Assembly: GCF_029962835.1 (NCBI RefSeq)
Contig: NC_080582.1
Coordinates: 26,542,993-26,606,992, forward strand
DNA from: Magnolia sinica
Taxonomy: Eukaryota > Streptophyta > Magnoliopsida > Magnoliales > Magnoliaceae
Length of the DNA stretch: 64,000 nt
Direction: 5' to 3'
Positions 21,623 to 33,130 of the stretch are shown one piece after another. The stretch's first letter is position 1. The number at the start of each line of letters is the position of its first letter. A program made the position numbers and the translations under genes. Below the pieces are notes generated by a model. That model saw only the letters and a program-made list of their open reading frames with translations. It was not told the origin of the DNA and ran no database searches.

Positions 21623-22294
21623 TGTTAATGCAAAAATTTGGTTCACCCTTGCCAAGCTCTGAGCACTCACTCCGAGCCCTATAAGCGTACACAAGAGAAG
21701 GACAAAGGAGACCCTGACTAGAGTAGGGGACCCTCCGATACCAAGGTCAGGCTAGGAATCTGGGTCTAAGTAGTGTGGGTATGTTTCGGGTGAGAGATAT
21801 TGCGTACCTTCCAATGTAGGTGGGACTCTTATTTATAGTGAAGATAGGACAATGTGGTCCGTAATTATAGGCACAATTTCAGCTATTACACGAGATGTCA
21901 ATGAGTGACAGATGCCTACAGTTACGCAAGAATCACGTCATGCGCGGTTACTCCTATCGTGTGTTACTGGGAGAGAATCTCGTACCTAACTGATCTAGCA
22001 GAGCTGAGATGACTGAGGCCGAGCCGAACTGACCTGCCGAGTCGAGCTGACCTGCTGAAGCCGAACTGACCTGCCGAGGCCGAGCTAACCTGCCCAGGCT
22101 AGGTAGACCTGTTGAGGCAGAGATGAGCTGGCGAGGCCGAACAGAGGTGCTGAGTTCAAGTTGGTTTTGGCTGACATCTCTAACTTGGCCATTGAGGAGC
22201 TTATTAGTCATGACCGACGCTGGCCGACCTCATGTCCCGCTGAGATGTCCGAACCAACCTCTTCTCTTTAGTTAGTCCATTTTTACTCATAACA
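21623..22294 (-). repeat. 5' LTR of the LARD (672 bp)
   Basis: It ends TG...CA and matches both units at 17703-18932. The outer end abuts the ATATT target duplication. Confidence 0.82.
21827..21838 (-). promoter_or_regulatory. TATA box in the LARD 5' LTR
   Basis: The minus strand reads CTATAAATAAGA, a near-ideal plant TATA box. It is conserved in both units of the other LTR (17894-17905 and near 18532-18543) and independently supports minus-strand transcription. Confidence 0.6.
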
Positions 22295-22447
22295 ATATTA
22301 AAAAAAAGATGAACTCTGTGGATAAAATCCATATATCATGGTGACCCCTTAATGGCCCTCCCAGCCTCTGCCTGTCCCAAGCTCCGAGCAGGCGGGGGTA
22401 TTACCTAATCCGCACCACGAATGAATAGCGTATCTATACCAACGCAC

Positions 22448-22957
22448 GGGTTTGGCTAGTGACGCCCACCATGTTGCTAGTGATCGGTGCTATGTGGACC
22501 CACCATGATGTATGTGTTTTATCCACGCCCTCCATCCATTTTGAAAGATATTTTTAGGGCTTGATGCCAAAAAATAGGTAGATATAAATCTCAGGTGGAC
22601 CACACCATGGAAAACAGTAGTGATTGGATTTTTACCGTTAAAAACCTCGTAGGGTCCACTGTAATGGTTATTTGAAATCTAACCTATTGATTAGGTCATA
22701 CAGACTTGGATGAAAGGAAAAAATATATATCAGCTTCATCCAAAACTTTTGTAGCCCCAATAAGTTTTTAATGGTGAGTGTTCAATCAACACTGTGCGGT
22801 CCACTTGAGATTTGGATCAACCTCAATTTTGGGCTCATACCATAAAATTATCTGGAAGAATGGGTGGACGGCATGGATGAAACACATATATTATGGTGGG
22901 GCCTACATAACACTGACTACTAGCCATTGGCTAGTGGCGGAGGGAGTAGCCAATCCC
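22448..22957. mobile_element. GGNCCCAC-type TIR element, 510 bp
   Basis: The left arm GGGTTTGGCTAGTGACGCC...GCTATGTGGACCCACC is inverted at the right as GGTGGGGCCTACATAACAC...GGCTAGTGGCGG...AGCCAATCCC. The next inner blocks, GATGTATGTGTTTTATCCAC and ATGGATGAAACACATATATT, also pair. I see no transposase and no clear target duplication. This is the clearest stand-alone copy of the module that also occurs in the chromovirus LTRs. Confidence 0.72.
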
Positions 22958-24007
22958 TTTCCATATCCATGCCATATATGCGCGGCCCCAATTTCACCTG
23001 GAAAAATGAAAAGTGAGTCGGTGCTATACTTAGTGGGCCATGCTGTTAGGAAGAGTCGGAATGGGATGCTGACCATTAGTTTTCTTTGATCCCACCTTCA
23101 TTTTTATACCCCATCAAATCCATTCACATGACTTTTCATGACAAGTGGAAACACTTTCAAGATATCATGCGGATCTAAGGGTCGGGTGGACCAGGCAGGT
23201 TATTACGTGAATTTAGAGTTTGTAAGTATATTTCATATTATTTCTTATGGGGAGGCCCACCTTATTTTTGGAGAAGTGTGACCTTGAGAATCAAGGTTGA
23301 ACATGCATGTCACATATGACGAATATCTGAAGAGATTGGACACCTATTTAGCCACTCGCAAATTGTATAAAAGTGATTAGGCGATCATCAAAGGGTATGT
23401 GGGGTTCATCTTTCGAAGATGAGTTGTAACTCATCTTTTGTAAGAAATGACTTTTTACTACCCGACAATGATCAAATACAAAAGGAATACTAACGGTCAA
23501 CCATAGATAGCAACTGCAAGGCACCTTCCTGATAGAAGAATTGCTAACATTAAGAACGGATATAATCCGTCGTAGACTTGGATTACAACTAAAAGATTAC
23601 CCGCTACTCCTAAGATAAAACTAATGCTACTGAATATGCTAAGATAAGATAAATTTAATTGGGTTTGTAGGATTGTTACGAGATGTTATGCTTAATTTGT
23701 TGATCTTTTTACTATTTATTGATCTCTATTGCTGCTTCCTTTAGATATTTCTTCTCCCTTATTTCCTTGGTTATGCAATCGTTGCCACGTCCATCTTTCT
23801 GATTCTTGTGTTTCTTTGGGTTTTTCTTGTAACTTGTTTATGCTACGTGGTCATCCAACTGGCTATAGTTATGTAAAATGTTATTCAAATATCTTTGAAT
23901 ATCCTTGCATGCTATTTCCTTCCATGCAATGAATTGGTGCACTTTTCTAATTGGTTATTTTTAGGAACGGTTAAAAATTAGATACAATATTTCCAAGTTA
24001 ATCCAAA
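22958..24007. other. Intergenic, no gene seen
   Basis: This is AT-rich sequence with scattered repeat words, such as GGGGAGGCCCACCTTA near 23250. An open frame at 23729-23932 is rich in Cys and Ser and has no recognisable motif. I treat it as chance. Confidence 0.45.
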
Positions 24008-25710
24008 TTCATGGTAGGACGAACCATGCAAGTTTCTAACGACTGTTACATGGTAGCACCCACAAGATGGATGGTTGAGATCACCTCATCATATCGCATG
24101 CCGAGGGGGACATAGGCAAAACGAACTTGTCCCTAGATATGAAGAACATGATTCGGTAGAGCCAGTAGGATAGGAATATGGTAGATCCATCAAGGTGTCA
24201 TCCGCGGAATTCCATATTTATGGGGTTGCCCACCTGAGTATGCGTTCTGCCTGATTTTAGGTTTCACGAGTCCACGACCTTATCGCAAGTTGGCAAAACT
24301 GATCGATGGAATGGATGTCACATAGACAATGCGGTGGAGACGTGAAGATATGAACGGAGGCATTTCCATTCCTCAATGCTTCCTTTGGGGTGGCCCAAGA
24401 AGATATTACCGTGCCCGTCCCTAGCTCCAAACGGGCAGTTCTGTGGGTGGGCCCACCGTGATGTGTCTGTACATCCAAGCTGTCAATTCCTTTTCTCAGA
24501 TTATTTTAAGGCATCGAAACAAAAATGAGGCAGATCCAACGATCAAATGGACCACACCACAGATGACTCTTGCATTTAATGCAATTGACATTTAATGATT
24601 TGTGCATTTTAATGCAAGTAAGCTTATTATTTGGTGTGGTCCACTTGAACGTTGGATCTACCTCATTTTTGTTTTGATGTCTTAAAATAATATGAGAAAA
24701 GGGATTGACGGCTTGGATGTACAGATACATTACGGTGGACCTGCCACAAAACTGTCCGTTCGGAGCTAGGGACATGGGCAGTACGCAATTCGCATCCAAC
24801 GCGCGAATGGTATGTCAGATGGCCACACTGATGAGCTGGCTACGGAAAAGGCTGTGGTCCGCTCGTAAGCGGACCACTCTTTTGTAGATCCATCTATCCA
24901 TGGTACGCTTGGCAGGGCTTGTTGAAATTTGTTGTTTTTTGATAAATTAAATATTAAAAAATTTTAAGATTTTGGTTTTGCCGTGAAATGCTTTTTTAGA
25001 AATTTCGAATGGAAAGTGCGACGTGTGCTTTTGTTTCACATTAAAAATAAGAAGATGAAAATCATAATTTGTGTGGAGGTGTTTGTATTATTTTTAAGCT
25101 CGTGGAAATTGATCTAACTGTAAAATCTTTTGATTCTACGACGGCTGAAATTAATGATCAACCGTTAGAAAAGTTTACACATCTCTCCCTTTCCATCGTA
25201 TCCTTTGGATAGTATCTCCTCGGGGCGTTATGATTCAGCCTAGTGAAAGGAAATAATTAAACTTTTTTTTTTCCCGACATACCGAACACAATTTTCTAAA
25301 GTGCAATGTACGTATGGTACCCTTCATGTAGTTGTCCCTCCCATTGATGACAAATGGTTCAAACCCCACGTGGATTTGATGATCGTACCCGTCTAATCAG
25401 TGGCTTTCCACATTAACCGTAGACAACAATAACTTGTTAACGGCTGAGATTCAATAGGCCACTGAGAAGGCTCGCCTCGTTCACGGAGTGGATGTTTTAC
25501 AATAAATGTAACATTGCAGCCGGACAACAGTTCTTGCAGGGGATTCCTTATCGGAGCTAATTACCTGACACGTGTCATATTATTAAGATGTAAGTTGCAA
25601 TTAAGCACTTAAAAAATTACTTTGGTGGTAAGAAATTACAGGAATAATAAAACGGTTAGTTTCCAAAAATCTTTCTGCAACGACTTCATTAGATTGCAGG
25701 CACATTTAAC
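24008..25710. repeat. Segmental duplication, copy 2
   Basis: It parallels 12158-14110, as shown by CATGCAAGTTTCTAACGAC, GAGCCAGTAGGATAGGAAT and ACCTGACACGTGTCATATT. It lacks the MITE dimer and the B3 gene. It contains a TIR element and about 390 bp of unrelated sequence (24918-25309) that splits the block. Confidence 0.72.
24413..24777. mobile_element. TIR element with 64-bp arms, about 365 bp
   Basis: The left arm GTCCCTAGCTCCAAACGGGC...GGTGGGCCCACCGTGATGTG...TGTACATCCAAGC is inverted at the right with few differences. The left arm contains the perfect palindrome GGTGGGCCCACC (24446-24457). The centre has a second AT-rich inverted pair (GCATTTAATGCAATTGA). No coding potential. Confidence 0.78.
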
Positions 25711-25739
25711 AATTTTCATACATTTCAACTTTGTTTAAC

Positions 25740-26165
25740 GAAATCACAAGGGTTTTTAAACTTCTCAATTTTCTTTTTCAAAATGACAATTTTTTTTTTT
25801 TTCAAAATTATCAACTTCATTCAAACTTCTCGATTATTTATTTATTTATTTAAATTGTCAAATGTTCTTTTTTTTTTTTTTTTTTCAAAATCTCAATTTT
25901 TCTCAAACATGGTCATTTAAAAAAAAAAAAAAAACTTCCCTACTTTTTTTTAAAAATTTTATTATTCAAAATCATAATTTTTTTAAACTTCTCAAATTTC
26001 TTTTTCAAAATGCCAATTTTTTATATCAAAATCTTGATTTATTTAATCTTATTTTTTTTGAACTTTATTTTTGAAAATCTCATTTTTTGTTTCAAAATCT
26101 ATAACTTATTGGAGCATCGATGTAGGGTGGGATTTTTCATGTGATATTGCCGAGCATTTGGTTTC

Positions 26166-26199
<34 letters not shown>

Positions 26200-26880
26200 C
26201 AAAATGTCATTTTTAAATGAAAATTATCAATTTCTTTCTAAAAATCTCAATTTTTTTCATTATCTAACTTTTTTCTAAGTCATCGCTTTTTCTTTTCTTT
26301 TTTTTCTTTTTTTTTTTTTTAATGTCAATTTTTTTTCAACATCTCAGGTTATATATATATATATATATATCAATTCTTTTAAAACTCTCAATTTTTCTCA
26401 AGCATTGTTATTTATTTTTTAACTTTTAAACTTTGGTTTTTAATATCACAATTTTTTTCAACTTCTTAATTTTAGTTTCAAATTGTCAATTCTATTTTTC
26501 AAAATTTTTTTTTTTTTTTTTTGAAATTATAAGCTTTATTCAAACTTCTTAATTTTTTTAAATGTTAATACTTTTTTTTTTTTTTTTTTTCAAAATCTCT
26601 ATTTTTATTAAATCACAATTTTTTTTTCTTTAAGGTATCAACTTCTCTCAACCATTGTCATTTTTTTTATTTAAAACTTCTAATCTTTTTTTTTTTTTTC
26701 AAAATCATAATTTTTTTAACTTTTCAATTTTCTTTTTGTCAATGTTGATTTTTTTAATAAAAATCTTCATTTATTTAATCTTAATTTTTTAATAAAAAAA
26801 TGCTTTTCACAGAAAAAAAAAAAACAAAACATAAATTTCACTTGATACAAAAAATAAGAAAAAAATCGATGCATTTAATC
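25740..26880. repeat. T-rich low-complexity tract, 1.1 kb
   Basis: Long T runs alternate with CAAAATCTCAATTTTT-type words, plus a short (TA)n at 26351-26371. It looks like an old expansion of a short T-rich unit. No gene is present, and the 70-residue frame at 25862 is an artefact of the T runs. Confidence 0.85.
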
Positions 26881-26999
26881 AATTGATACAAAAAAAAAAA
26901 ATCATATATATAAATGAATACTATTATGTCATTGAAATTCTATTAAAAATAAAGTATAACTTTGCATCAAATTATACAAAAAAAATTAATAATTTTGAG

Positions 27000-27330
27000 G
27001 TTCAGGGTGGAAGAAAAATTAGGTTGGATTTGCAAAGGACCATAGTCTATCGCAAAAGCAGCATATAATCCATCGCTAATGATTAAAAATCAGTTTTTGG
27101 TTGGAATTTTTTAATAGACCAGAATTCGTCGAAAAGACTTATTTCTCGATAGATATAGTCCGTTGTAAAAAAATAAGTCTTTTCGACGGATTTTTGTTGG
27201 AAAAAGACCGAGCAGGACTTCATGAATTAGCGACGGATGTTTTCTTTTGTCGATGGACACGATCCGTAGTTTTATTAAAACTTTTTTATGACGGATGAAG
27301 TACGTCGTAAAACCAAGCATTTTTGTGTCG
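27000..27330. repeat. CGACGGA-rich segment with an 18-bp hairpin
   Basis: Repeated words of the GCGACGGAT and TCCGTCG type occur in both directions. Perfect arms CGTCGAAAAGACTTATTT (27127-27144) and AAATAAGTCTTTTCGACG (27171-27188) could form a hairpin. Such words are typical of subterminal repeats of CACTA-type plant transposons. No CACTA terminus was found, so the assignment is tentative. Confidence 0.45.
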
Positions 27331-27439
27331 TTCTTTCATTGTTTTGGCATAGTGGGTACGCTGGCAGAATTAACTATATTGTGACAGGTAAATTGCTAAT
27401 CCATTGGACGTCACAAAATAAGAAGATATTTTTAACCGA

Positions 27440-28640
27440 GGTACGTAGCTTTTTCTAAGATGACCTATATTTGTATAGACATTGCCCATAACAAATCATT
27501 AGGAGATGCGTTTTGAAGAATGAACAATCTAGTGTTATTTCCTTTTGTCACTCACAAGCTTGTTGGGGTCATCTTTCGATAAAAAAAACTCCTACCAAGA
27601 TTCTTCAATATGATTCTTCTTGACTAACCATGTTTATAGATACCCATGAGTTTTATAAGGCATGTGAACGATGCCAGAAAATAGGAAGAATGTATTGAAG
27701 AAACATAATACGTGAAAATTTGATTTTAATCATAGATTTAAAAAAAAAAAAAATTTAAAAAAAATTATTGTTGGGGTATTGATTTTATGAGACCTTTCCC
27801 TTCATCTTTTGGACATCTTTACATTTTCCTAGCCATGGATTATATTTTCAAATGGGTGGATGCAATTCCTTGTAGAACTAATGATCACAAAATAGTTCTA
27901 TAGTTCTTAAAATAAAATATTTTATCGAGATTTGGAACGCCAAGATCCATAATCAACGATGGTGGTTTGCACATTTATAACAGGCTATTTGAGAACTTAA
28001 TGAAGAAATATGGAATTACGCAAAAAGTGACTACACCCTATTATCCATGGACGAGTGGTTAAGCTGAAGTTTCCATTAGAGAAATCAAATATATTTTAAA
28101 GAAAACAGTGAATCCAGAACATAAGTATTGGTCTTTGAGACTAACTGACCCGTTGTGGGCTTATAGGACTGCATTCAAAACCCCTATTGAAAGTCTCCCT
28201 ATAGACTTGTCTTTGGGAAAGCTTGTCACCTACCAGTGGAATTGAAACATAAGGCATACTTGGCTATAAAGAAATTTAATTTTGATATTGACAAAGCTAG
28301 CATGCTGCGTAAACTCTAACTTATGGAGTTAGAGGAAATTAGGAAAGATATGTATGACAATGCGAGAATATACAAGGAGGAATTAAGGTGTTATATGACA
28401 ATAACATTTTTAGAAAAAATGTTTAAGCCGAATCAGAAAGTTCTCTTGTATAATTCTCGCCTTTATCTCTTTTCTGAAAAATTATGATCCAGATGGATCA
28501 ATCCTTTCATAATGAAGAATGTTTATTCATATGGGGCCGTGAAAGTTGTGAATCCCACAAATGATAATGTGTTTAAGGTAAATAGACAAAGGTTGAAGTT
28601 GTTTGTGAAATTTTTTTCTTCAGAGGATATGTCCATATAC
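27440..28640 (+). pseudogene. Athila-type Ty3/gypsy integrase fragment
   Basis: In order: RRCVLKNEQ...FCHSQACWGHLS and FYKACERCQK (zinc-binding HHCC region), then [80 protein letters not shown] and LLYNSRLYLF. Asp in GIDF, Asp in INDGG and Glu in AEVS give the three core acidic residues. Frameshifts (one near 27720-27775) and several stops break it. LTRs and the rest of pol were not found nearby, so this is a relic. Confidence 0.85.
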
Positions 28641-28700
28641 CTTTGGAAGATTCTTTGTATCAGGATTAATCTCCTGGTCTAACAAAGATCATTTCCCTTA

Positions 28701-29061
28701 GGGCGTGTTTGGCCGGACCAATCCCACGGTATTAAGAGGGATGGGATCGCGATATCCTAGGATATGTATGACGAGCCAAACAGACCCGATGAACTTGTCC
28801 CGGTATATAAGCAATCCTATGCATCTTAAAACAATCCACTGACATCACCATCATTACCTTAAAATTGATACCATCCCTTGGTTGAAGGGATTGGATGGTA
28901 AAATCCTGGGATATGACGGGCGTGCCAAACAGACCTGGTAACTTGTCTCGGGATATAGCAATCCCATGGATCTTAAACCAATCCACTGACACCACCATCA
29001 TTACCTTAAAATCTATCCCATCCCTCCTAATCCCATGGGATTTGCCTGGCCAAACAGGCCC
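28701..29061. mobile_element. Tourist-like MITE, 361 bp, TSD TTA
   Basis: Ends are GGGCGTGTTTGGCC and GGCCAAACAGGCCC (one mismatch), flanked by TTA at 28698-28700 and 29062-29064. A TTA duplication with GGGC-TGTTTGG ends marks the PIF/Harbinger Tourist group. Inside, a block of about 120 bp (GGATATG...CATCATTACCTTAAAAT) occurs twice in tandem. It has no coding capacity and sits just downstream of the Athila relic. Confidence 0.85.
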
Positions 29062-29064
29062 TTA

Positions 29065-29700
29065 CTTTTTTAGAACTTAGCTTTCTTTAGCAGAATAAGA
29101 TGTTTTGTTTTTAGTTTTTAGTTTGCTTAAGCATCAATCGATGAAGTTCACTCTTATATATGTCGTCTTGAAGGTACTTTTTCACCCAGTCTTTTTTATT
29201 TTATTGCTCTCATGTGGTTTATTTGTATAAATTTCATACATTGAGGACAATGTAGAATTTAGGTTGAGGGTATAGTTTCCATTAAAAAATTCTTCAATTT
29301 GTGATTTTTTTGGGCTAAAATTTTTAAAAATTTTGGAAGTTGATTTCTATAATCTTGAGTTTTTTTAAAAGATAGTATGAGAGTTAGAAGATAAGACATA
29401 GTGTTGAGCATTTTTGAAGCTTAGATGCTAATTACTTAATAGATTTAGAGGTTGAGTTTAGTTTAGTAATTTTTAATTAGAAAGTTTAAACATTGATTGA
29501 GTCATGAATATTGTAACAACATAAAAGATTTTCTTTCTTTGCATAAATTTTCAATTTAAATAGGACGAATCACCCCACTTTACATCGGCATGCATGAATA
29601 AACACAAAACCCGTAGCAAGACCATAACCATGAGAAAACTCTACCTTGCATTAAATGCCCCAGGATTGCTAACTAACACAACTAAATAAAAGAAACTGAT
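29065..29700 (+). repeat. Post-integrase region of the Athila relic
   Basis: It contains CATTGAGGACAATGTAGAAT followed by TTAGGTTGAGGG, a conserved landmark downstream of pol in Athila and related elements. The rest is AT-rich and non-coding. The end of the relic cannot be placed. Confidence 0.5.
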
Positions 29701-30495
29701 AGGCTAACTAATGGCAATCTACACACAGCAAGGGAAAATCTCTGAGTACAGCCCTTTTTAGGAATAGAAACGGACTGATCTTCAGTCCAGAACAATTTAG
29801 AAACCCTGCAAGGGGATCAAACAGCTTAGATTTCATCCACAAATGATTAGGACTTACCAAAACAACAACCATGGGCGTGTTGTGACCTTCCAAGGCTGAT
29901 GGACGGTGCTGATCGCCCTAGATCAGATCGTGGGACCCACATTTGATATGTGGGTGCACACAGATTTCGTACACACACTGTGCATAGAATCTTCATATTG
30001 GGTCAAAGCTGCTTTGACCCGATAGAAATCACTAAAGCGGAGGAATTTCAAATTTCTCCCACCCGGCGTTCGTTTAAATTGGGCCATCCATTGACGATGC
30101 CAAACGGCTGTTCGTATGAATACGGAAGCTAGATCCAGACCGTCCATCCGATAGATAGGGCCCCACTAATCCTAACCTTTCTTAGTTATGCGATTGAAAA
30201 TCATCTACTCAAGCATGAGCGGCGGCCGGTTAGGCATAGCGAAAGGAAATCACTGACGTGTTGAGGGTGCCTACGTCTTCTACCTGGCTGGCAAAAACCA
30301 GCCGTTGGCGTGCGTCAGACACTTACCACGTACACAGCAGCAGCCCCGTCAGCCCTACAACTTCCGAAAATGATCCCCCACACAACAAGAAGTGGAGAAA
30401 AAGGTTTCTAATTCGGGAAAGTGTGATCTCCACCCTTCTCCGACTTCTGAAAGCTTCGTTCAAGTGCATCCTGGTTGTTCGCATTAAGGCGGTTT
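29701..30495. other. Intergenic, possibly unique sequence, no gene seen
   Basis: It is less AT-rich than its surroundings. Features include a 21-bp palindrome (30000-30020) and GGGACCCAC. It ends at the GGTTT target duplication of the solo LTR and resumes at 36422. I see no coding segment. Confidence 0.45.
30000..30020. promoter_or_regulatory. Palindromic pair of W-box cores
   Basis: GGGTCAAAGC, a single T, then GCTTTGACCC. The arms are perfect over 10 bp and hold TTGACC in both orientations, the core bound by WRKY factors. No gene with a clear start lies nearby, so function is unsupported. Confidence 0.35.
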
Positions 30496-32773
30496 TGTCA
30501 CGCCCTAAACTCAGAAATCGGGTTCACAAAATTTTCAATCGCCGAATCCGTTGCCGACAGCCTCTGTAGTACCCCATTCTCGGCTCCTAGCGTTCATACA
30601 CCAGATTCCAATCCTGGGATCCTACAAGGAGGATTTTTTTTCAACATACATTTAACTCGTAATAAGTATAACCACAAGATTACCAAATTCACAAAGGCAA
30701 CATCATCATCATATATCCACTAATATAATCATTTGAGTACAATGCTGAAGGGAAAAATACATCAATCGAAAATCATGCTCCCGAAGACCGCTGCACACTC
30801 CAAGCTCAATGCTGCTGCAACCTAACGCCACCTGCACGCATCTATCGTACATAAGCTTACAAAAGCTTAGAGGGTGGTGAAAGTGTGTGCCCCAGGTAAG
30901 TGTCAAGTATACTATAAAGCCCATAAATCATACATCATCAGAGTAAGTGGAAATACTGACAAGATCATAAATCATACAATATTAGAGTAATGCGAAAATA
31001 TGGGGTAAGTCCATGAATGTTATCAGCTGTACCAAAGTTGTGTGATGCAAGGCATGAATGCTATCGGCCATTCCAAGGCCATGCGATACGAAACATAAAA
31101 AGACAATAACAGATGCTGAGGATACAATGCAATATGTAAATCCCGATGAGCCACGAATACCATCAATCTCATCTAGGTCATATAAGTGCAAAAACATGGT
31201 AACCCAAAATGCTAAGTACTGCGGATGCAATATAATATGTGGTGCGAATGAAATGACCATGCTGGAATGTGAAGTCGAAATGATAGTACGTAGTATCGCA
31301 GGCTATGGGGTCCATCACAAGGGACTTCTATCTAAACCAGTCCCATACCTAAATTTGGATAGTCAGACACCATGTGGTAAACTCCCGATCTCAAGTTAGT
31401 CGCGCGCCCAACCGAGATCCTGGCTATGCGAAGGTACACGTGACAAATAGTTATGTACCACCAGCCCGAGTGGATAGTGAATGAATGAATATGCAATTGC
31501 TGCTCAATAAGTCCACATATCAGTACGGTTACTCTCTGGGGAAATCGCCGGGGTCTATTACACTCCAAACTAGGTTGCCGCCTCATCGCATACAACAAGG
31601 TGAGTGGAAGAGACTTCACTTTCTGCCTGCCAATATCAGGCCCGGCTTGTCGATAGCGGACCCTCAGCCTAGCAATGCCCCCTCCTCTTGGACAGGTAAG
31701 GCCGTATCCCCTTCCAACCGACCACGACACAGTGGGAGACGCAGCCTAACGGTATACGGCCCTCATGCGCTCATGCATCCACTCGGTCTAGATATTGGAG
31801 CAACCTCTGGAACCAAGAGGGTTTAAGGACTTTCACCCAGGGATATCTATAGTACCCCATGTAGAACAGATTTTCGGTGTCCCATCTGGCCATCCACGAA
31901 ATACCTGTGGAGGCTACGCCCCTGATGTCACTAGGGCGTACAGTAATCACAACACACAATACAAGATGCATGAGTCATACAATCTAGTCATGCATCAATC
32001 CTGCGCATACCATGTACTCATGTGAGACAATCTTCGCCTATCAGGGAGTCTTATAACAACATGTCCAATGTCATATGCAAAGGTCAACCACATCTCATAA
32101 CAAACATGCAGATGATGCATATGGGCATGTATCGTGGAGCTATACTAAGCATGTTATAAAGTGATGAATTATCCTTACAACGAAGATGGGCCTTGATGGC
32201 TTACGCACAACAAGTATGGGCCTATTAATGGGCCCTAGGGAGAGTTATAATGCGGACATTTAACCAACATTATTTTTACGATGTGGACGTCAAACCAACA
32301 TCGCTCTCAAGGCACGACCTGCCATAAATGTCATTACATAACCTATGGTGGAATCACACAATGCAATAGACCTTGTATACATCCCATTGGGCCTCGACCC
32401 ATGGGCCTCAAATACATCAAATGGGCCTCATAACATGGGCCTCAACAACGGGTCTTGAATGCATCACAATGGGCCTCAACCCATAGGTCATAATACATCA
32501 CAATGGGCCTTAAACCATGGGCCCTAATACATCTCAATGGTCCTTAACCCATGACCCCTAATACAACACAATGAGCCTCAACCCATGGGCCTTACATACA
32601 TCAAAGTGGGCCTTAACCACGGGCCACAATTACATCGAATGGGCATCATAACATGGGCCTTACATTCACATCCAAGTGGGCCTCAACAACGGCCTCATAC
32701 ACATCAAGGTGAGCCTCAACAATGAGCCACAAATATGACAAGATGAGCCTAATCACTTGGGCCTTATATATAT

Positions 32774-33130
32774 ACCAAGGTGGGCCTCAATGGACGACTA
32801 CAAATAAATCAAGATGGGCCTCATCCACATACTAAGGTGGGCCTCAATGGATGACCACAAATAAACCAAAATAGGCCTCATACATATACCAAGGTGGGCC
32901 TTAATGGAGGGCCACAAATAAACTAAATTGGGCCTCAAACATGTACCAAGGTGGGCCTCAATGGACGACCACAAATAAACCAAAATGGGCCTCATACATA
33001 TACCAAGGTGGGCCTCAATGGACGGCCACAAATAAACCAAAATGGGCCTCATACATATACCAAGGTGGGTCTCAATGGACGGCCACAAATAAACTAAAAT
33101 GGGCCTCATACATATACCAAGGTGGCCCGA
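32774..33130. repeat. 57-bp minisatellite, about six copies
   Basis: The word CCAAGGTGGGCCTCAATGG recurs, with small changes, near 32774, 32831, 32888, 32945, 33002, 33059 and 33116, an exact 57-bp step. Other family LTRs have only about one unit here. Because 57 is a multiple of three, both strands show false repetitive reading frames. Confidence 0.9.

Larger units (their letters stand above)
17703..22294 (-). mobile_element. Non-autonomous LTR retrotransposon (LARD-like), TSD ATATT
   Basis: Termini are TGTTGATG at 17703 and ATAACA at 22294, flanked by perfect ATATT (17698-17702 and 22295-22299). On the minus strand the 5' LTR is 22294-21623, followed by a primer site (21618-21603), a repeat-filled interior, a purine tract (18955-18933) and the 3' LTR region. 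No gag or pol is present. The primer site GGCGTTGTCTGTGGG resembles those of Tat/Athila-type gypsy elements, which hints at the helper. That link is an inference. Confidence 0.82.
17374..22413. mobile_element. Second long-TIR element, split by an LTR element
   Basis: The left arm (GCAGATTAGGTACTACC from 17374) is inverted at 22339-22413, which ends in GGGGTATTACCTAATCCGC. Removing 17703-22294 and one ATATT leaves about 450 bp, similar to the element at 16794-17341, with continuous internal sequence. Confidence 0.7.

Noticed and set aside
18031..22211. Series of 60-95 residue minus-strand frames rich in ARPRQ and QLGL
   Set aside because: They are translations of the 19-bp repeat, which has no stop codons, and several cross LTR boundaries.
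23729..23932. 67-residue Cys/Ser-rich plus-strand frame
   Set aside because: No signal peptide cleavage pattern or cysteine spacing that I recognise, and no neighbouring gene features.
32774..33130. Possible CRISPR-like array
   Set aside because: The units are contiguous tandem repeats without unique spacers, in a plant genome.
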